DNA of 64,000 bases, from the NCBI RefSeq assembly GCF_002356295.1, contig NZ_AP018042.1, forward strand, positions 2,140,361 to 2,204,360. The letters run 5' to 3'. The notes beneath the pieces were generated by a model that saw only the letters and a list, made by a program, of their open reading frames with translations, did not search any database and was not told where the DNA came from. This document shows positions 44,667-53,843 of this stretch, piece after piece; positions within the stretch are counted from its first letter, which is position 1, and each line of letters begins with the position of its first letter. Source of the DNA: Labilibaculum antarcticum (GTDB taxonomy: Bacteria; Bacteroidota; Bacteroidia; Bacteroidales; Marinifilaceae). The position numbers and the translations under genes were made by a program.

Positions 44667-47600
44667 TTAAAAAGAAAGCTTACGGAAAACAGGCACAATA
44701 TAAATATCAGTAAAACCTTTACCCAATAAGTTATACAAGAAATTCCTTGCATTTTTACGCCCGTTAAAATAGATGAACCGTACTTTATAGAATCCATCTT
44801 CAAACTCAACAGCAGTCGTTTGATTATAAATTGCATCCAGATGAGCCTGTAAGGCCAAAGCATTGGATCGCTTCCCAAACGCACCGACTTGAACTGCAAA
44901 CAATCCTCTATTAATAAGTTCATCTCCGGATGTTTGAAAAGATTCCGGATTAATTGCTTGTACATACTCCTTAACAGAAACTAGCAAGGCATCAGAATAG
45001 CCCTCTAAAGCAAGTTTTGGAAGGAATAATCGTGATTCTTCACAATCTTCAAATCCTGATATAAAAATCTTGAAATTCAGACCTTCGTGAACAATCACAA
45101 CGGAACTACCAAACTTACTTCGTATGTGATCCCTAACAGCAATAGCCTTACTCTTAAGTTTACATTCAGCAACTTGTATCAAACAAGCCGCTTTTTCTTT
45201 GACATCTTTATGTTTGGAGGCAAGCATTTTTTCTTCTTTAACTGCCATTACAGTTGCAGATGTATCCCGATCAATGTTTTGAAGCACCAACTCAAGCCCA
45301 TCGACATAATCGCCGTATACTGTACCCTTAATCGTAAATGGCAAAATATCAGGCATTGCCATCATGTCTAATTTTCGCAATTGAGCACTGTCGATTCGGG
45401 CAGTATAAGAACCGGCTGGCAAACCCAGATAGCTAAAATAACCATCAACCTCGGTAAGGGTGCGGGCAATGCGCGTAGAGCCGCTGTTGTAAAAATTGAC
45501 TATAATACGTCCAATCCCTTTCTGGCTTTCACCTTCGCGATGATAGACCGTCCCTGCCACTTCCCCAACAACAGAAACAGGAACTTCAACCCGCTTAAAA
45601 TGATTAGGTGTTACTTCAATCTTAAGAATTTTCTTTTCAATTTTCCATCCAATATTATTGAAACTATTGGGGTCAATCTGAACCGTGTAGTTTCTATAGG
45701 GTTCCATATTAACGACACGAATAATGCTATCGCGATCCATTTTCACCCTGGAACAGCCCTTAACCCTGAGTTTTAACCCCCAGGCCTTTGGCTCCCCCTT
45801 ATCGTGATGACCATTGCAGTTATAATCTAGAAAAGGCAGAAAGATGATACCTCCCTTACCAACCATATTTCGGTTATTTGTCCCTAAATACTTGGTTGAA
45901 CGATCATACATAAGGCTTCCCCGGGCCGATTGAGAAAAACTGGTTTTGTTATTACTACGACGGGCTGAAACAGACGCACTCCCAAAAGAAAAATCATAAC
46001 GCAAGCCAATTTGTGCCATACTGCTCTCACTTGACAAATTGTAATTGTATGAAATATCGAGATAAGCCTTTTTAAATACCTTTTTCCGAAGGGCAGCGCT
46101 CACGGATACCAACTCATTCTGAGAATAATTGTATTGCAAACGGGGTGAAAAAGTATAAGCAGATGGCAACCTGAAAGTCATTGAAAGATTACTGGAAACA
46201 CCAACTTGAGAACCATCTGTAAATATCGCATTGGTTTTCAAATTCGTATTGGCTCCAAAAACAGATCCTGAAAACATGATCTCAGCTCTGGTACTTTTAC
46301 CCGAGGGGTGAATTATCTGGTTTAAGGCGAGACGTGAGTAGGCTGAGAAGTTCGGAGTTCGGATTGGGAAAGACAGACTCAATTTTCGCTCTTCGAGCGT
46401 ATTCGTATTAATCGCAATCTGATCTTTTACATAGCGCGTATAATCCAAAACCAAATTCAAATTAGAAGTCCCCAGGTAACTCAGTCTGCCCACAGAACTT
46501 ACCCCATGGTTATATTCACCCGAAAACAATAAACCCGAACCAAACCTAAGCGACATATTCGCAAAAGGAATACTTCCTGCTGAAGTTGGAGAGGACAGGT
46601 ATTCCACCCCACCACCAAATGTAAAAGACCGACTTACACCATAATTGAATTTACCCCTTGTAAACCGGCTATGATCACCATCCTGAAGCACGCCAGCCTG
46701 CAGGCTATATTCAAATTCATTTTGTGGCAGAAAATTTAAAGGAATACTAATCGTCTCCTCTTTGGTACGCTCTTCTCCCCAGGGACCATAAAAACGGAGA
46801 TTTAATTCAGTATTCCCATACAGCAAGGGCACTTCGAAAGAATAGAAACCAGAAGCATCCGCTTTTGCATAATCAACCATTCTATTATTCACATAAAGTT
46901 CAACAAGCCAGTTGGGCTCTGTAAAATCACTCAAGGTGTAGGAACCAAAAGACCGCCGTTGCGTTGTAGGTGTATTGGTCAACTGCACACCCACAACAGA
47001 GGCGCTTATGGATGAAATTGATTGACTAGATATTTTACCGGCTCTCACTTGCCTCATAAGCCTGAGCTTATTATTAACAAAGTGCCATTGGTAATATTGC
47101 TTACTCAAAGAGAAATTTGAATTTGGGGTATAAGAGAGGTTTAAATTTGCTTCTCCTCCCGCAATCATCGATCCAAGGGCCAGATGTAAGTTTTCACTAC
47201 TCGCTCCCTCTAATTCCTGTTTAGAAACAATGGACCAATCAGCCATGCCCAATTTAAACAAGGGGCAATCCCGCTTAATAATTGTATCCGGGCTAATTTC
47301 GCCTTTCAGTCCAGCTCTGTTTTTACGCATGGCTTCCATACGGAGCAGACGAATTAAAGGCAGGTCGAGTTCGGTTTTCATTTTTACCGAGAGGCTTCGG
47401 AAATGAAATTTGCAGTCCAAGCCAAATACTTTCCCGAAATAGTCGAGTTTCAGGTATAAATTGCCTGCAGTCCGAATCAAATCTGTGGGCTTCAGATCAA
47501 AGCGTTTGTCCTGATATCGAATCTGGTAATTTTTTACATCTACAATGTAAGTTGCCTCTTCCTTAATGATAAAGCCTTCTACCGAATCGAATCGAGGTGC

Positions 47601-47861
47601 GGGAATGTTTTTAATCTTAAGAAAATCGAAAACATCAGGAAGTGACAGGTAGGCTTGTTGCCCGTAAATAGCTGCAGGAATCTCAGCTCCACCTACGCCT
47701 TGCACACTAAAGTAAACCGAAATCTCGTCGTATCCTCCCTCTTCCTGACCAAAAGAAGTGAGCGGAAATAGCAGCAAGAAGCAGCAGATAAGCCTCCATA
47801 AAGCAAAAGCCGGATTTTCCTCTTGTTCGATAAGATGAGCTTGAAAAATCTTAGCTGTCAT
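44667..47861 (-). CDS. Usher-like outer-membrane protein with C-terminal SPOR-type domains
   Basis: A 1064-residue protein with an N-terminal export signal (about residues 20-40, ending SFGQ). It contains an N-terminal periplasmic domain (to about 180); a long beta-barrel with aromatic alternating strands and an inserted plug-like domain (VELYVNNRMVDYAKADASGF); a loop region FLPFLDYNCNGHHDKGEPKA and a carboxypeptidase-regulatory-like fold (GEVAGTVYHREGESQKG); and at the C-terminus two SPOR-type units, the last reading RGLFAVQVGAFGKRSNALAL. The barrel and plug match fimbrial ushers, which thread subunits across the outer membrane. SPOR domains bind denuded septal peptidoglycan. It ends an operon with a chaperone and two DUF4402 subunits. 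Combining usher and SPOR is unusual. Confidence 0.82.
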   Translation of the reverse strand: MTAKIFQAHLIEQEENPAFALWRLICCFLLLFPLTSFGQEEGGYDEISVYFSVQGVGGAEIPAAIYGQQAYLSLPDVFDFLKIKNIPAPRFDSVEGFIIKEEATYIVDVKNYQIRYQDKRFDLKPTDLIRTAGNLYLKLDYFGKVFGLDCKFHFRSLSVKMKTELDLPLIRLLRMEAMRKNRAGLKGEISPDTIIKRDCPLFKLGMADWSIVSKQELEGASSENLHLALGSMIAGGEANLNLSYTPNSNFSLSKQYYQWHFVNNKLRLMRQVRAGKISSQSISSISASVVGVQLTNTPTTQRRSFGSYTLSDFTEPNWLVELYVNNRMVDYAKADASGFYSFEVPLLYGNTELNLRFYGPWGEERTKEETISIPLNFLPQNEFEYSLQAGVLQDGDHSRFTRGKFNYGVSRSFTFGGGVEYLSSPTSAGSIPFANMSLRFGSGLLFSGEYNHGVSSVGRLSYLGTSNLNLVLDYTRYVKDQIAINTNTLEERKLSLSFPIRTPNFSAYSRLALNQIIHPSGKSTRAEIMFSGSVFGANTNLKTNAIFTDGSQVGVSSNLSMTFRLPSAYTFSPRLQYNYSQNELVSVSAALRKKVFKKAYLDISYNYNLSSESSMAQIGLRYDFSFGSASVSARRSNNKTSFSQSARGSLMYDRSTKYLGTNNRNMVGKGGIIFLPFLDYNCNGHHDKGEPKAWGLKLRVKGCSRVKMDRDSIIRVVNMEPYRNYTVQIDPNSFNNIGWKIEKKILKIEVTPNHFKRVEVPVSVVGEVAGTVYHREGESQKGIGRIIVNFYNSGSTRIARTLTEVDGYFSYLGLPAGSYTARIDSAQLRKLDMMAMPDILPFTIKGTVYGDYVDGLELVLQNIDRDTSATVMAVKEEKMLASKHKDVKEKAACLIQVAECKLKSKAIAVRDHIRSKFGSSVVIVHEGLNFKIFISGFEDCEESRLFLPKLALEGYSDALLVSVKEYVQAINPESFQTSGDELINRGLFAVQVGAFGKRSNALALQAHLDAIYNQTTAVEFEDGFYKVRFIYFNGRKNARNFLYNLLGKGFTDIYIVPVFRKLSF

Positions 47862-47888
47862 GGGAATTATATCTGCTTAAACCGGTGT

Positions 47889-48395
47889 TTATTCCTGTAT
47901 AAAAGTGACTTCGAGTGAGCCACTGTAATCTCCCGAAGAATTGGCTTGAGGATTTTCCATAGTCAGAATGCCGCCCATACGAACCTGTATCCGACCTGAA
48001 GGGGGGACGATAATCGGGAAACCGGGTTCAGAGTCACCTACCTGAAGACTTATAGAACCACCATTACTGCGAGACATGCCTGTGTCAGATCCTTTTAGGA
48101 TAAATACCAGCGTTCCGGGCTCAGCCTCTAGTTCGTAAATAGCAGGATAATACGAAAATCCTGAAACATTGGCCACTATCATGTCGCCACTAAGCAGTCG
48201 TGTACCATCTGGTGAAACTGTGACAGTTCCTCCTGAACTCCCCTGAAAGAAGGCTCCAAAACTAATGTCTTGAATGGTTACAACAGAGAACGGAACAGCT
48301 GGCTCCTGAGCTACTAAGGACAAGTGACTCAATAGAAAAAGTAAGCCTCCGCAAATAAATGTAAGTAAGCGACTACGTTTGAAGGCAAGTATCAT
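47889..48395 (-). CDS. DUF4402 secreted subunit, second copy
   Basis: I use the ATG at 48395 (168 residues); the longer frame overlaps the chaperone gene. The N-terminus MILAFKRSRLLTFICGGLLF followed by LLSHLSLVAQ is a signal peptide. The mature protein has the DUF4402 pattern: ISFGAFFQGSSGGTVTVSPDG near the start and the final strand SGSLEVTFIQE. It lies between chaperone and usher and could be a minor or tip subunit; the second fibre protein is at 49417. A 23-base gap separates it from the chaperone and 27 bases from the usher, so they are co-transcribed. Confidence 0.8.
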   Translation of the reverse strand: MILAFKRSRLLTFICGGLLFLLSHLSLVAQEPAVPFSVVTIQDISFGAFFQGSSGGTVTVSPDGTRLLSGDMIVANVSGFSYYPAIYELEAEPGTLVFILKGSDTGMSRSNGGSISLQVGDSEPGFPIIVPPSGRIQVRMGGILTMENPQANSSGDYSGSLEVTFIQE

Positions 48396-48418
48396 GAAGA
48401 TTTTCTTGTGTGGAATGA

Positions 48419-49294
48419 TTAGTGCAGGTTCAGTTCTGCTTCGCAAAGCATAGCTCCCTTATCAGCTTTTTGCCTGCTGTACACCAAATGTAATTTCCCT
48501 TTTGTATAATCAATTCCGGCCTGATTGTCAAGTTTCATTGAAAAAGTTCGGGAGGCAGTCGGCGAATAAACGGCTAATCCTTTTACAAGCCCTACCTGAA
48601 TTAACTTCCCTTCCGGTGAAATATAATCAACCCGAATATCCCCATAAACCGACATGTTCCCGGTACGGTCAAATTTTAATTTTAGCTTGAAAGTCTGATC
48701 TTCGTCCCTAACAAGTTCCAAATTCGAAAGACTCACCTGAGCCGTAGATTCTCCCCTGCGGATAATCACCGGAATGGTAATGCCAAAAACAGGCTTCAAA
48801 CTGACAGAGAGTCCTGTAGCAACATGGCTGTCTTCTTTCTCGCCAAGCGCCTTTTTTTGAGGTACAGCTCGAAAATAGATATGAGAACGGAATTCCCCTG
48901 TGACCAACTGGTTGGTTTTGCTCAGCTGCATTTTCACAAGCTGAGCTTCATTGGGAGCAAGAGTCACCCTGCGTGGAAAAAAACGCAGGTTGTCACTGGC
49001 AAAATTCTGACCCGGATCTGGCTGAGTGATTTCCTCAAAACCCCCACCTTCCGTCATCCTGATTTCTTTGAATGAAATATTGTAAGTGGCAGTATCCTTT
49101 CCCGTATTGGCCAGATTCAATTCCTGCATTCTTTTATTCCCCTCAAAAACCACCCTGCGTGGGGTAATGAGCAGGTTTCCTTGCGCCATCGCTTGTCCTG
49201 AAGAAAAAAGGGACAATACAATGCAACCTAAAAAAGAAAAAAACATTGCCTTTTTTAAGGTGATTTGTGTCTGTAAGAATCCGACTACTCTCAT
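48419..49294 (-). CDS. PapD-like periplasmic fimbrial chaperone
   Basis: A 291-residue protein with a signal peptide ending SSGQAMAQ. The mature part has the two-domain immunoglobulin chaperone layout: first strand NLLITPRRVVFEGNKRMQEL, then LNLANTGKDTATYNISFKEI, and the G1-type strand FFPRRVTLAPNEAQLVKMQL with the alternating hydrophobic residues that would complete subunit folds. A second Ig-like domain follows (VIIRRGESTAQVSLSNLELV). It is longer than classic 230-residue chaperones. It should shuttle the DUF4402 proteins to the usher, and it sits in the same operon. Confidence 0.85.
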   Translation of the reverse strand: MRVVGFLQTQITLKKAMFFSFLGCIVLSLFSSGQAMAQGNLLITPRRVVFEGNKRMQELNLANTGKDTATYNISFKEIRMTEGGGFEEITQPDPGQNFASDNLRFFPRRVTLAPNEAQLVKMQLSKTNQLVTGEFRSHIYFRAVPQKKALGEKEDSHVATGLSVSLKPVFGITIPVIIRRGESTAQVSLSNLELVRDEDQTFKLKLKFDRTGNMSVYGDIRVDYISPEGKLIQVGLVKGLAVYSPTASRTFSMKLDNQAGIDYTKGKLHLVYSRQKADKGAMLCEAELNLH

Positions 49295-49371
49295 AATTTT
49301 ATTATTGAGGAAACAAGCCAGTTTTTATGGCTAAAAAAAGAAACTTTGATAAAGATGAGATACACTTAATA

Positions 49372-49410
49372 AATCATTAGGGGGAAACACTGCGTTTCCC
49401 CCTAATGATT
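49372..49410. terminator. Perfect hairpin between subunit and chaperone genes
   Basis: AATCATTAGGGGGAAAC and GTTTCCCCCTAATGATT pair over 17 bases around a 5-base loop. It lies just past the stop of the DUF4402 gene at 49417 and before the chaperone. Partial termination or RNA protection there would let the subunit be made in excess over chaperone and usher. Confidence 0.85.
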
Positions 49411-49416
49411 ATATTA

Positions 49417-49953
49417 CTAGTTATAATTCACTGTTACTTCGAAACCTGTTTCATTTGTATAAACTCCAGCAAGCTGTGATGCATCTACATTCAAAGTAGC
49501 ACCAACTGTCAAAGCAAATGTACCGGATGCCAATGTACCAGTCCATACACCTTCAGTATCAACACCATTACATGTAAAAGCATTTACGGTCATATTATTC
49601 TCCGCGCCATCAGAAATTGTATAATCAGCAGTTGGCAAAGTAATTACATAAGTATAAGCGCCTTCCCCTGTTACAGTAAAAGCAGCAGCTTGTTCGGCTC
49701 CAGAACCCACTGTAGGTATTGTTACACCTCCAGTAGTTGAGCGAACAGCTGACGGTGATAAGATAACAGTTCCAGCGGTAGACTGTACAGCAACATTACC
49801 GAAATTCATATCGTCTGTTTGAAGAATGCTAATTGGTTGTACAATAGTTGCAGAAGCTGTAGCTGCTGCACTTCTTTCGGCTTGTGCAAAAGAGCTGGTT
49901 GCAAATCCAAACATCATGATTGCAATAGCAAAAACTTTAGTTAAATTTTTCAT
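49417..49953 (-). CDS. DUF4402 secreted protein, presumed main fibre subunit
   Basis: I place the start at 49953 (178 residues): MKNLTKVFAIAIMMFGFATS then SFAQA, a clear signal peptide, whereas the upstream extension is Lys-rich and not translated-looking. The mature chain begins ERSAAATASATIVQPIS and has the DUF4402 features: DDMNFGNVAVQSTAGTVILS and the end GFEVTVNYN. It is first in the fibre operon, followed by the 17-bp hairpin, and is the best candidate for the polymerising subunit handled by the chaperone and usher. No PorSS-type sorting tail is visible. Confidence 0.82.
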   Translation of the reverse strand: MKNLTKVFAIAIMMFGFATSSFAQAERSAAATASATIVQPISILQTDDMNFGNVAVQSTAGTVILSPSAVRSTTGGVTIPTVGSGAEQAAAFTVTGEGAYTYVITLPTADYTISDGAENNMTVNAFTCNGVDTEGVWTGTLASGTFALTVGATLNVDASQLAGVYTNETGFEVTVNYN

Positions 49954-50604
49954 TTTATTTTTTTTAATTATTGATTTCTTGAAGATTTGCTTTTCGTTCC
50001 GGATCAGAAAGCAATTTTTTTTCATTTTGACAAAAATGCTGTATTCATAGATGAACATTACAATATTATACATTTAAAAGCGTTATTATTGGATATCTAT
50101 TGCCTAAAAATACAGATACAGGTTAACTCAATGATAGAAAGTTGATTCAATCGTAAAAAAAATTCCGCTGAAATGGGCATTAAATAATGAAATAATCACT
50201 GCTTTCCTTTTACTTATTGGCCCAAATTCAATCGTTACTACTTTCCATCATACAGTTGCAGGCTTATGCTATTTACAGTATTGAATAGTAGATAAACAGG
50301 GTGAATGTTGGAAATAAATATGGTTTTTTTGTCGCAAAGCGTCATTTTTAAGGCATAACTAGTCATAACACGAACTCTTTCGAACCCGATGAAAAAAAAT
50401 CATATTTACAGTAAGACAAATCATATCCCGTGCAAAAGATACAATCAGGATCCAGTTTGAAAGAAATGTAAAGTGAGAAAACGTTTTGTGATACAAGATG
50501 GCAGAAGTAGAATGTCTCTGCACAAAAGATTATTACTATTCACAACAAATAGAACTCATCGCTAGGTCTTACAGACCGCTCAGGGTTTTATTTATTAGCA
50601 CCGG
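49954..50604. promoter_or_regulatory. Region upstream of the fibre operon
   Basis: No gene is supported. The part next to 49954 is very A/T-rich and must hold the operon promoter; I see no convincing -33/-7 pair. Bases 50549-50600 resemble 19165-19215 (ACTCATCGCT, then ACCGCTCAG, then TATTTATTA), another dispersed repeat. Confidence 0.5.
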
Positions 50605-50815
50605 ATTACCCATGTGAGATTAACAATGTGGTATGGAAAATTTGAATGTACTGCCCTTCCCAATCTCACTTTCTATCCAAATCTCACCTTTGTGCATTTC
50701 GATAAATTCCCTACAAAGTAGCAAACCCAGGCCAGTTCCTGATTCCTTGTTTGTTCCCTCTTTTGAATGGCAATAATCGATCCGGAATAGTTGGTCAATA
50801 TATTTTTGAATTCTA
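50605..50815 (-). pseudogene. Duplicated 3' fragment of the sensor kinase at 52077
   Basis: This stretch repeats the last 70 codons of the downstream kinase. The predicted protein ends SKEGTNKESGTGLGLLLC and HKGEIWIESEIGKG, matching the kinase's C-terminal ATP-lid region apart from a few substitutions (Arg for Lys, Glu for Asp). No H-box or N-box precedes it; the left end joins the methyltransferase stop region. It is a dead fragment. Confidence 0.85.
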
Positions 50816-50818
50816 CTT

Positions 50819-51757
50819 TTATTTAACTGCTTCGACAAATAATGCCACGAAATTCCACAAATTATCAAAGTATTTTCGATTTCGAAGAACACGGGCTGAA
50901 CTTTGCCCTGGAGCCATGATCTGAACTTTGCTGAATCCAGCTGTTTTTAATGCCTTGATCAATTTATCATGATTCCACCAGTTGATGTGATTGGAACGGT
51001 ACTTTCTTTGTATCTCAACAGAACATCTAGAAGAGCAATAATCTAAGGCATCTTCCATTTTCATGGTGTTCATTATGTGATTGAACTCCTCGTCCTGAAT
51101 TTGTTGGGGATTATCTTCGGAATGAATTGTTGAAGCATTGGCTGCAAAATGAACTAAGGCAACCTGTTCAAAAGACGCTTGATTCAAGCGTGTTTTATAT
51201 CCATATACAGGATGGTGTCTATCGGAGCTCTGAATATCTACCCATGAATAATAGGTTTTATCATTATTTAAATACGCATTATAATCTAATTCTGAATTTG
51301 GCGCAACCACTTTAAAAACGCCTCCAGGTTTAAGCGAGCGGTATGCCTCTTTAAAGAAGTAAGCTGCAGCTTCGTCATCTAAATGTTCTATTGTGTATTG
51401 CGATTGAATTATCTCAGCAGAATCACTCTCAAGTGGAAGTGGCGTTTTATCCAACAAATCGTGCATGATATCCTTTTCGGGATTGTATCTTTCCCACCCA
51501 TCAAGTAGTATTGGAGCCTCTACGTCTATGTTAGTCCAAAACGGATGATAAAAATAGCCTCCGAACCCACCATGTCCACCTGCACAAATATTATAAAAGG
51601 CTCTTTTTTTTACACTGTCTTCACCATATTGTTGAACATATAGGTTGAGATCATCTTTAAACTTATTATATGTAATTTTAAATCCTGTATTACTTTCAAT
51701 AATTTTTTGTGTTTTTAACGCAAGTTTTCTGGCTGCATTTTTTACTGAATTAGTCAT
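50819..51757 (-). CDS. Methyltransferase-type-11-like SAM-dependent enzyme
   Basis: A 312-residue protein. A SAM-methyltransferase core begins around residue 60: DGWERYNPEKDIMHDLLDKT, then IIQSQYTIEHLDDEAAAYFF and YRSLKPGGVFKVVAPNSELD, the latter a typical strand-4/motif-IV region. The glycine-rich loop is poorly conserved, as in several type-11 families. N-terminal residues GGHGGFGGYFYHPFWTN are unusual. A role in modifying a polysaccharide or metabolite is possible but unproven. The stop codon adjoins the duplicated kinase fragment; the neighbouring kinase lies 320 bases upstream on the same strand. Confidence 0.8.
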   Translation of the reverse strand: MTNSVKNAARKLALKTQKIIESNTGFKITYNKFKDDLNLYVQQYGEDSVKKRAFYNICAGGHGGFGGYFYHPFWTNIDVEAPILLDGWERYNPEKDIMHDLLDKTPLPLESDSAEIIQSQYTIEHLDDEAAAYFFKEAYRSLKPGGVFKVVAPNSELDYNAYLNNDKTYYSWVDIQSSDRHHPVYGYKTRLNQASFEQVALVHFAANASTIHSEDNPQQIQDEEFNHIMNTMKMEDALDYCSSRCSVEIQRKYRSNHINWWNHDKLIKALKTAGFSKVQIMAPGQSSARVLRNRKYFDNLWNFVALFVEAVK

Positions 51758-52076
51758 AAGGCAATATTTAATAGGTATTTTAAGATATATCTTGCAATGC
51801 TTAAAACTACAAAAATGTTTCCCAACATTACTTGAATCACAATCATTTAACTGTTTCTTTTAAAAACAATTCATCAAAATTGGCTTTTATATACCTACTG
51901 GCCATAAGCGTGTAAGGGGAATATTTTAGGCAAACTGCCAATCAAATAAAAATGGATTATCAACAATTAGAGATTGATTGTAGCATTGTTTTTTAAGACC
52001 TTACGGAATAAAAACAGCCGTGTCTTGATCTCTCAACAAGATAGCTATCATTTATGTACCAGATGTTAGCACCGGT
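51758..52076. other. Gap between methyltransferase and sensor kinase
   Basis: No gene seen. The sequence is A/T-rich. The part just 5' of 51757 should contain the methyltransferase promoter. At 52065-52076 the sequence TTAGCACCGG matches that beside the duplicated kinase fragment (about 50596), so the duplication extended slightly past the stop codon. Confidence 0.5.
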
Positions 52077-53843
52077 TTATTCATCTGAATAACAATGTGG
52101 TATGGAAAATTTGAATGTACTGCCCTTCCCGATCTCACTTTCTATCCAAATATCACCCTTGTGCATTTCGATAAACTCCTTACAAAGCAACAAACCCAGG
52201 CCAGTTCCCGATTCCTTGTTTGTTCCCTCTTTTGAATGGCAATAATCGATCCGGAACAATTTGTCAATATATTCTTGTGTCATCCCAACTCCATTATCAG
52301 CAACAGAAACAATCAATTGCTTCTCCATTTGTTCCGTGCTAATGGTTAATTCGCCTCCCGAATTAGTGAATTTTATCGCATTCGCAACTAGATTTCTCAA
52401 AACGGTAGTTATCATAGCCTTATCAGCTACAACAGGAATATGTTGAGGTGATTTTTTAAAAATTGCAATGGATTTTTGATGAGCTGTATCATTGGATAAT
52501 TCCAACACTTCATTAATTACACTGACCAATTCAATACATTGCGGATCAAATTTAATTTTTCCTGTTTGTGCTTGTGACCAATCTAAGAGGTTTTTGAGCA
52601 GATTCATTGCTCGTTCTGAGGAATCTTGTATAATAGCTGCGTATCGCGCAACCCCTTCGTAATCACGTTCTTGAATGCGATCTAAAATAAGATCACTGAA
52701 GCCAATCACACTATTAAAGGGACTCTTCAAGTCGTGCCCAATAATAGAGAAAAAACGGTCTTTGGTAGCATTCAGCTCCCGCAGACGGATTTCATTCATT
52801 TTAATACTTTGCTCAGTCTGTTTTCGTTCTGTGATATCACGAACGTTAAGAATAACAGATTTAATTGCAGGATTATCTAATTGATTGTTCCCAAAAGCTT
52901 CCAGATAGACCCAGTTCCCATTTTTATGACGATGTCGGTATTGAGTTCCTCCGCTTGTTTTATTTTCAATCATATCACGAAAGCCTTTTGCCGCTAACTT
53001 CTGATCTTCCGGATGAATCATGCTTTCTATAACTGGCACATTTATCAGTTCATCGGTTTTGAAACCCAGTATTTTCTCACATGATTCACTCACATAATGT
53101 TGAATTCCATTTGAATCAACAAGAGTAATCATGTCAAATGAATTTTTTATGAGTCCTTTAAACAATTCTTCCTGTGTTGAGATTTCAGTTAGCAGTCGCT
53201 TATTAAACATCAATATGAGGTTGTAAGCAAGGAATAGAAAAGTAATTTGATTGACTATGATAAACCATGTCTCAGAGTCATTTGAATTAAAATAGGAGCT
53301 TATTGAATGATCTCCAACTAAAAGATAAATGATCCGCCAAACATAGATCAAGCTATAGATGAGAAAAATCAGACCAACTCCCCTTACCATCTGACGCATA
53401 TTAACAGGAGTCTTCTTTAGCATGAACAATGCCGTTTGGGAAAAAATATAGAATAAAGCAAAGGATGAAAGGAGGATTCTTGCAAACAGCAAAGGATTGA
53501 AATAAGCAAAATAGAAATGAACAATGAAATAGACCAAAATTATAATGTAGTTATAACTTTGAAGTCCTTTTTTCCCGCAAAATTGTTGAAGTCCAGTTAA
53601 CATCACCACTCCTGATGAAAAAATTAAGGTATTTGCAACCGTCATCGAAATCCAGTCAGGAACAACACCCCTCATAAATATCAAAATGGTTCCTAATGCA
53701 TTAAAGACAAAGCAAAGCAGTATAAAAGTTGTACCTGGAAATCTCTTTTTCACTTGCAAAAACAGCAGAACAATTACCGCTAAGCTTATGATATTCGTTA
53801 TTAAATAGCTAATAAAAATTGTAGGGAAGTCGATTTGAAACAT
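52077..53843 (-). CDS. Seven-helix membrane PAS sensor histidine kinase
   Basis: A 588-residue kinase. Residues 1-210 hold about seven hydrophobic helices without large loops, resembling a 7TM-type sensor module. A PAS domain follows (LIKNSFDMITLVDSNGIQHY to NVRDITERKQTEQ), then the catalytic core: FFSIIGHDLKSPFNSVIGFS with the phosphorylated His, NLVANAIKFTNSGGEL, VADNGVGMTQ and GTGLGLLLCKEFIEMH. No receiver domain is attached and no regulator is adjacent, so the partner is unknown. Its last 70 codons are duplicated at 50605-50815. Confidence 0.92.
   Translation of the reverse strand: MFQIDFPTIFISYLITNIISLAVIVLLFLQVKKRFPGTTFILLCFVFNALGTILIFMRGVVPDWISMTVANTLIFSSGVVMLTGLQQFCGKKGLQSYNYIIILVYFIVHFYFAYFNPLLFARILLSSFALFYIFSQTALFMLKKTPVNMRQMVRGVGLIFLIYSLIYVWRIIYLLVGDHSISSYFNSNDSETWFIIVNQITFLFLAYNLILMFNKRLLTEISTQEELFKGLIKNSFDMITLVDSNGIQHYVSESCEKILGFKTDELINVPVIESMIHPEDQKLAAKGFRDMIENKTSGGTQYRHRHKNGNWVYLEAFGNNQLDNPAIKSVILNVRDITERKQTEQSIKMNEIRLRELNATKDRFFSIIGHDLKSPFNSVIGFSDLILDRIQERDYEGVARYAAIIQDSSERAMNLLKNLLDWSQAQTGKIKFDPQCIELVSVINEVLELSNDTAHQKSIAIFKKSPQHIPVVADKAMITTVLRNLVANAIKFTNSGGELTISTEQMEKQLIVSVADNGVGMTQEYIDKLFRIDYCHSKEGTNKESGTGLGLLLCKEFIEMHKGDIWIESEIGKGSTFKFSIPHCYSDE

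Noticed and set aside
44555-44965. 136-residue minus-strand frame at the end of the usher gene
   Set aside because: It overlaps the SPOR-type C-terminus of the usher in another frame.
49954-50073. Longer start for the DUF4402 subunit
   Set aside because: The extra 40 residues are Lys-rich and would place a signal peptide internally; the start at 49953 gives a standard signal peptide.
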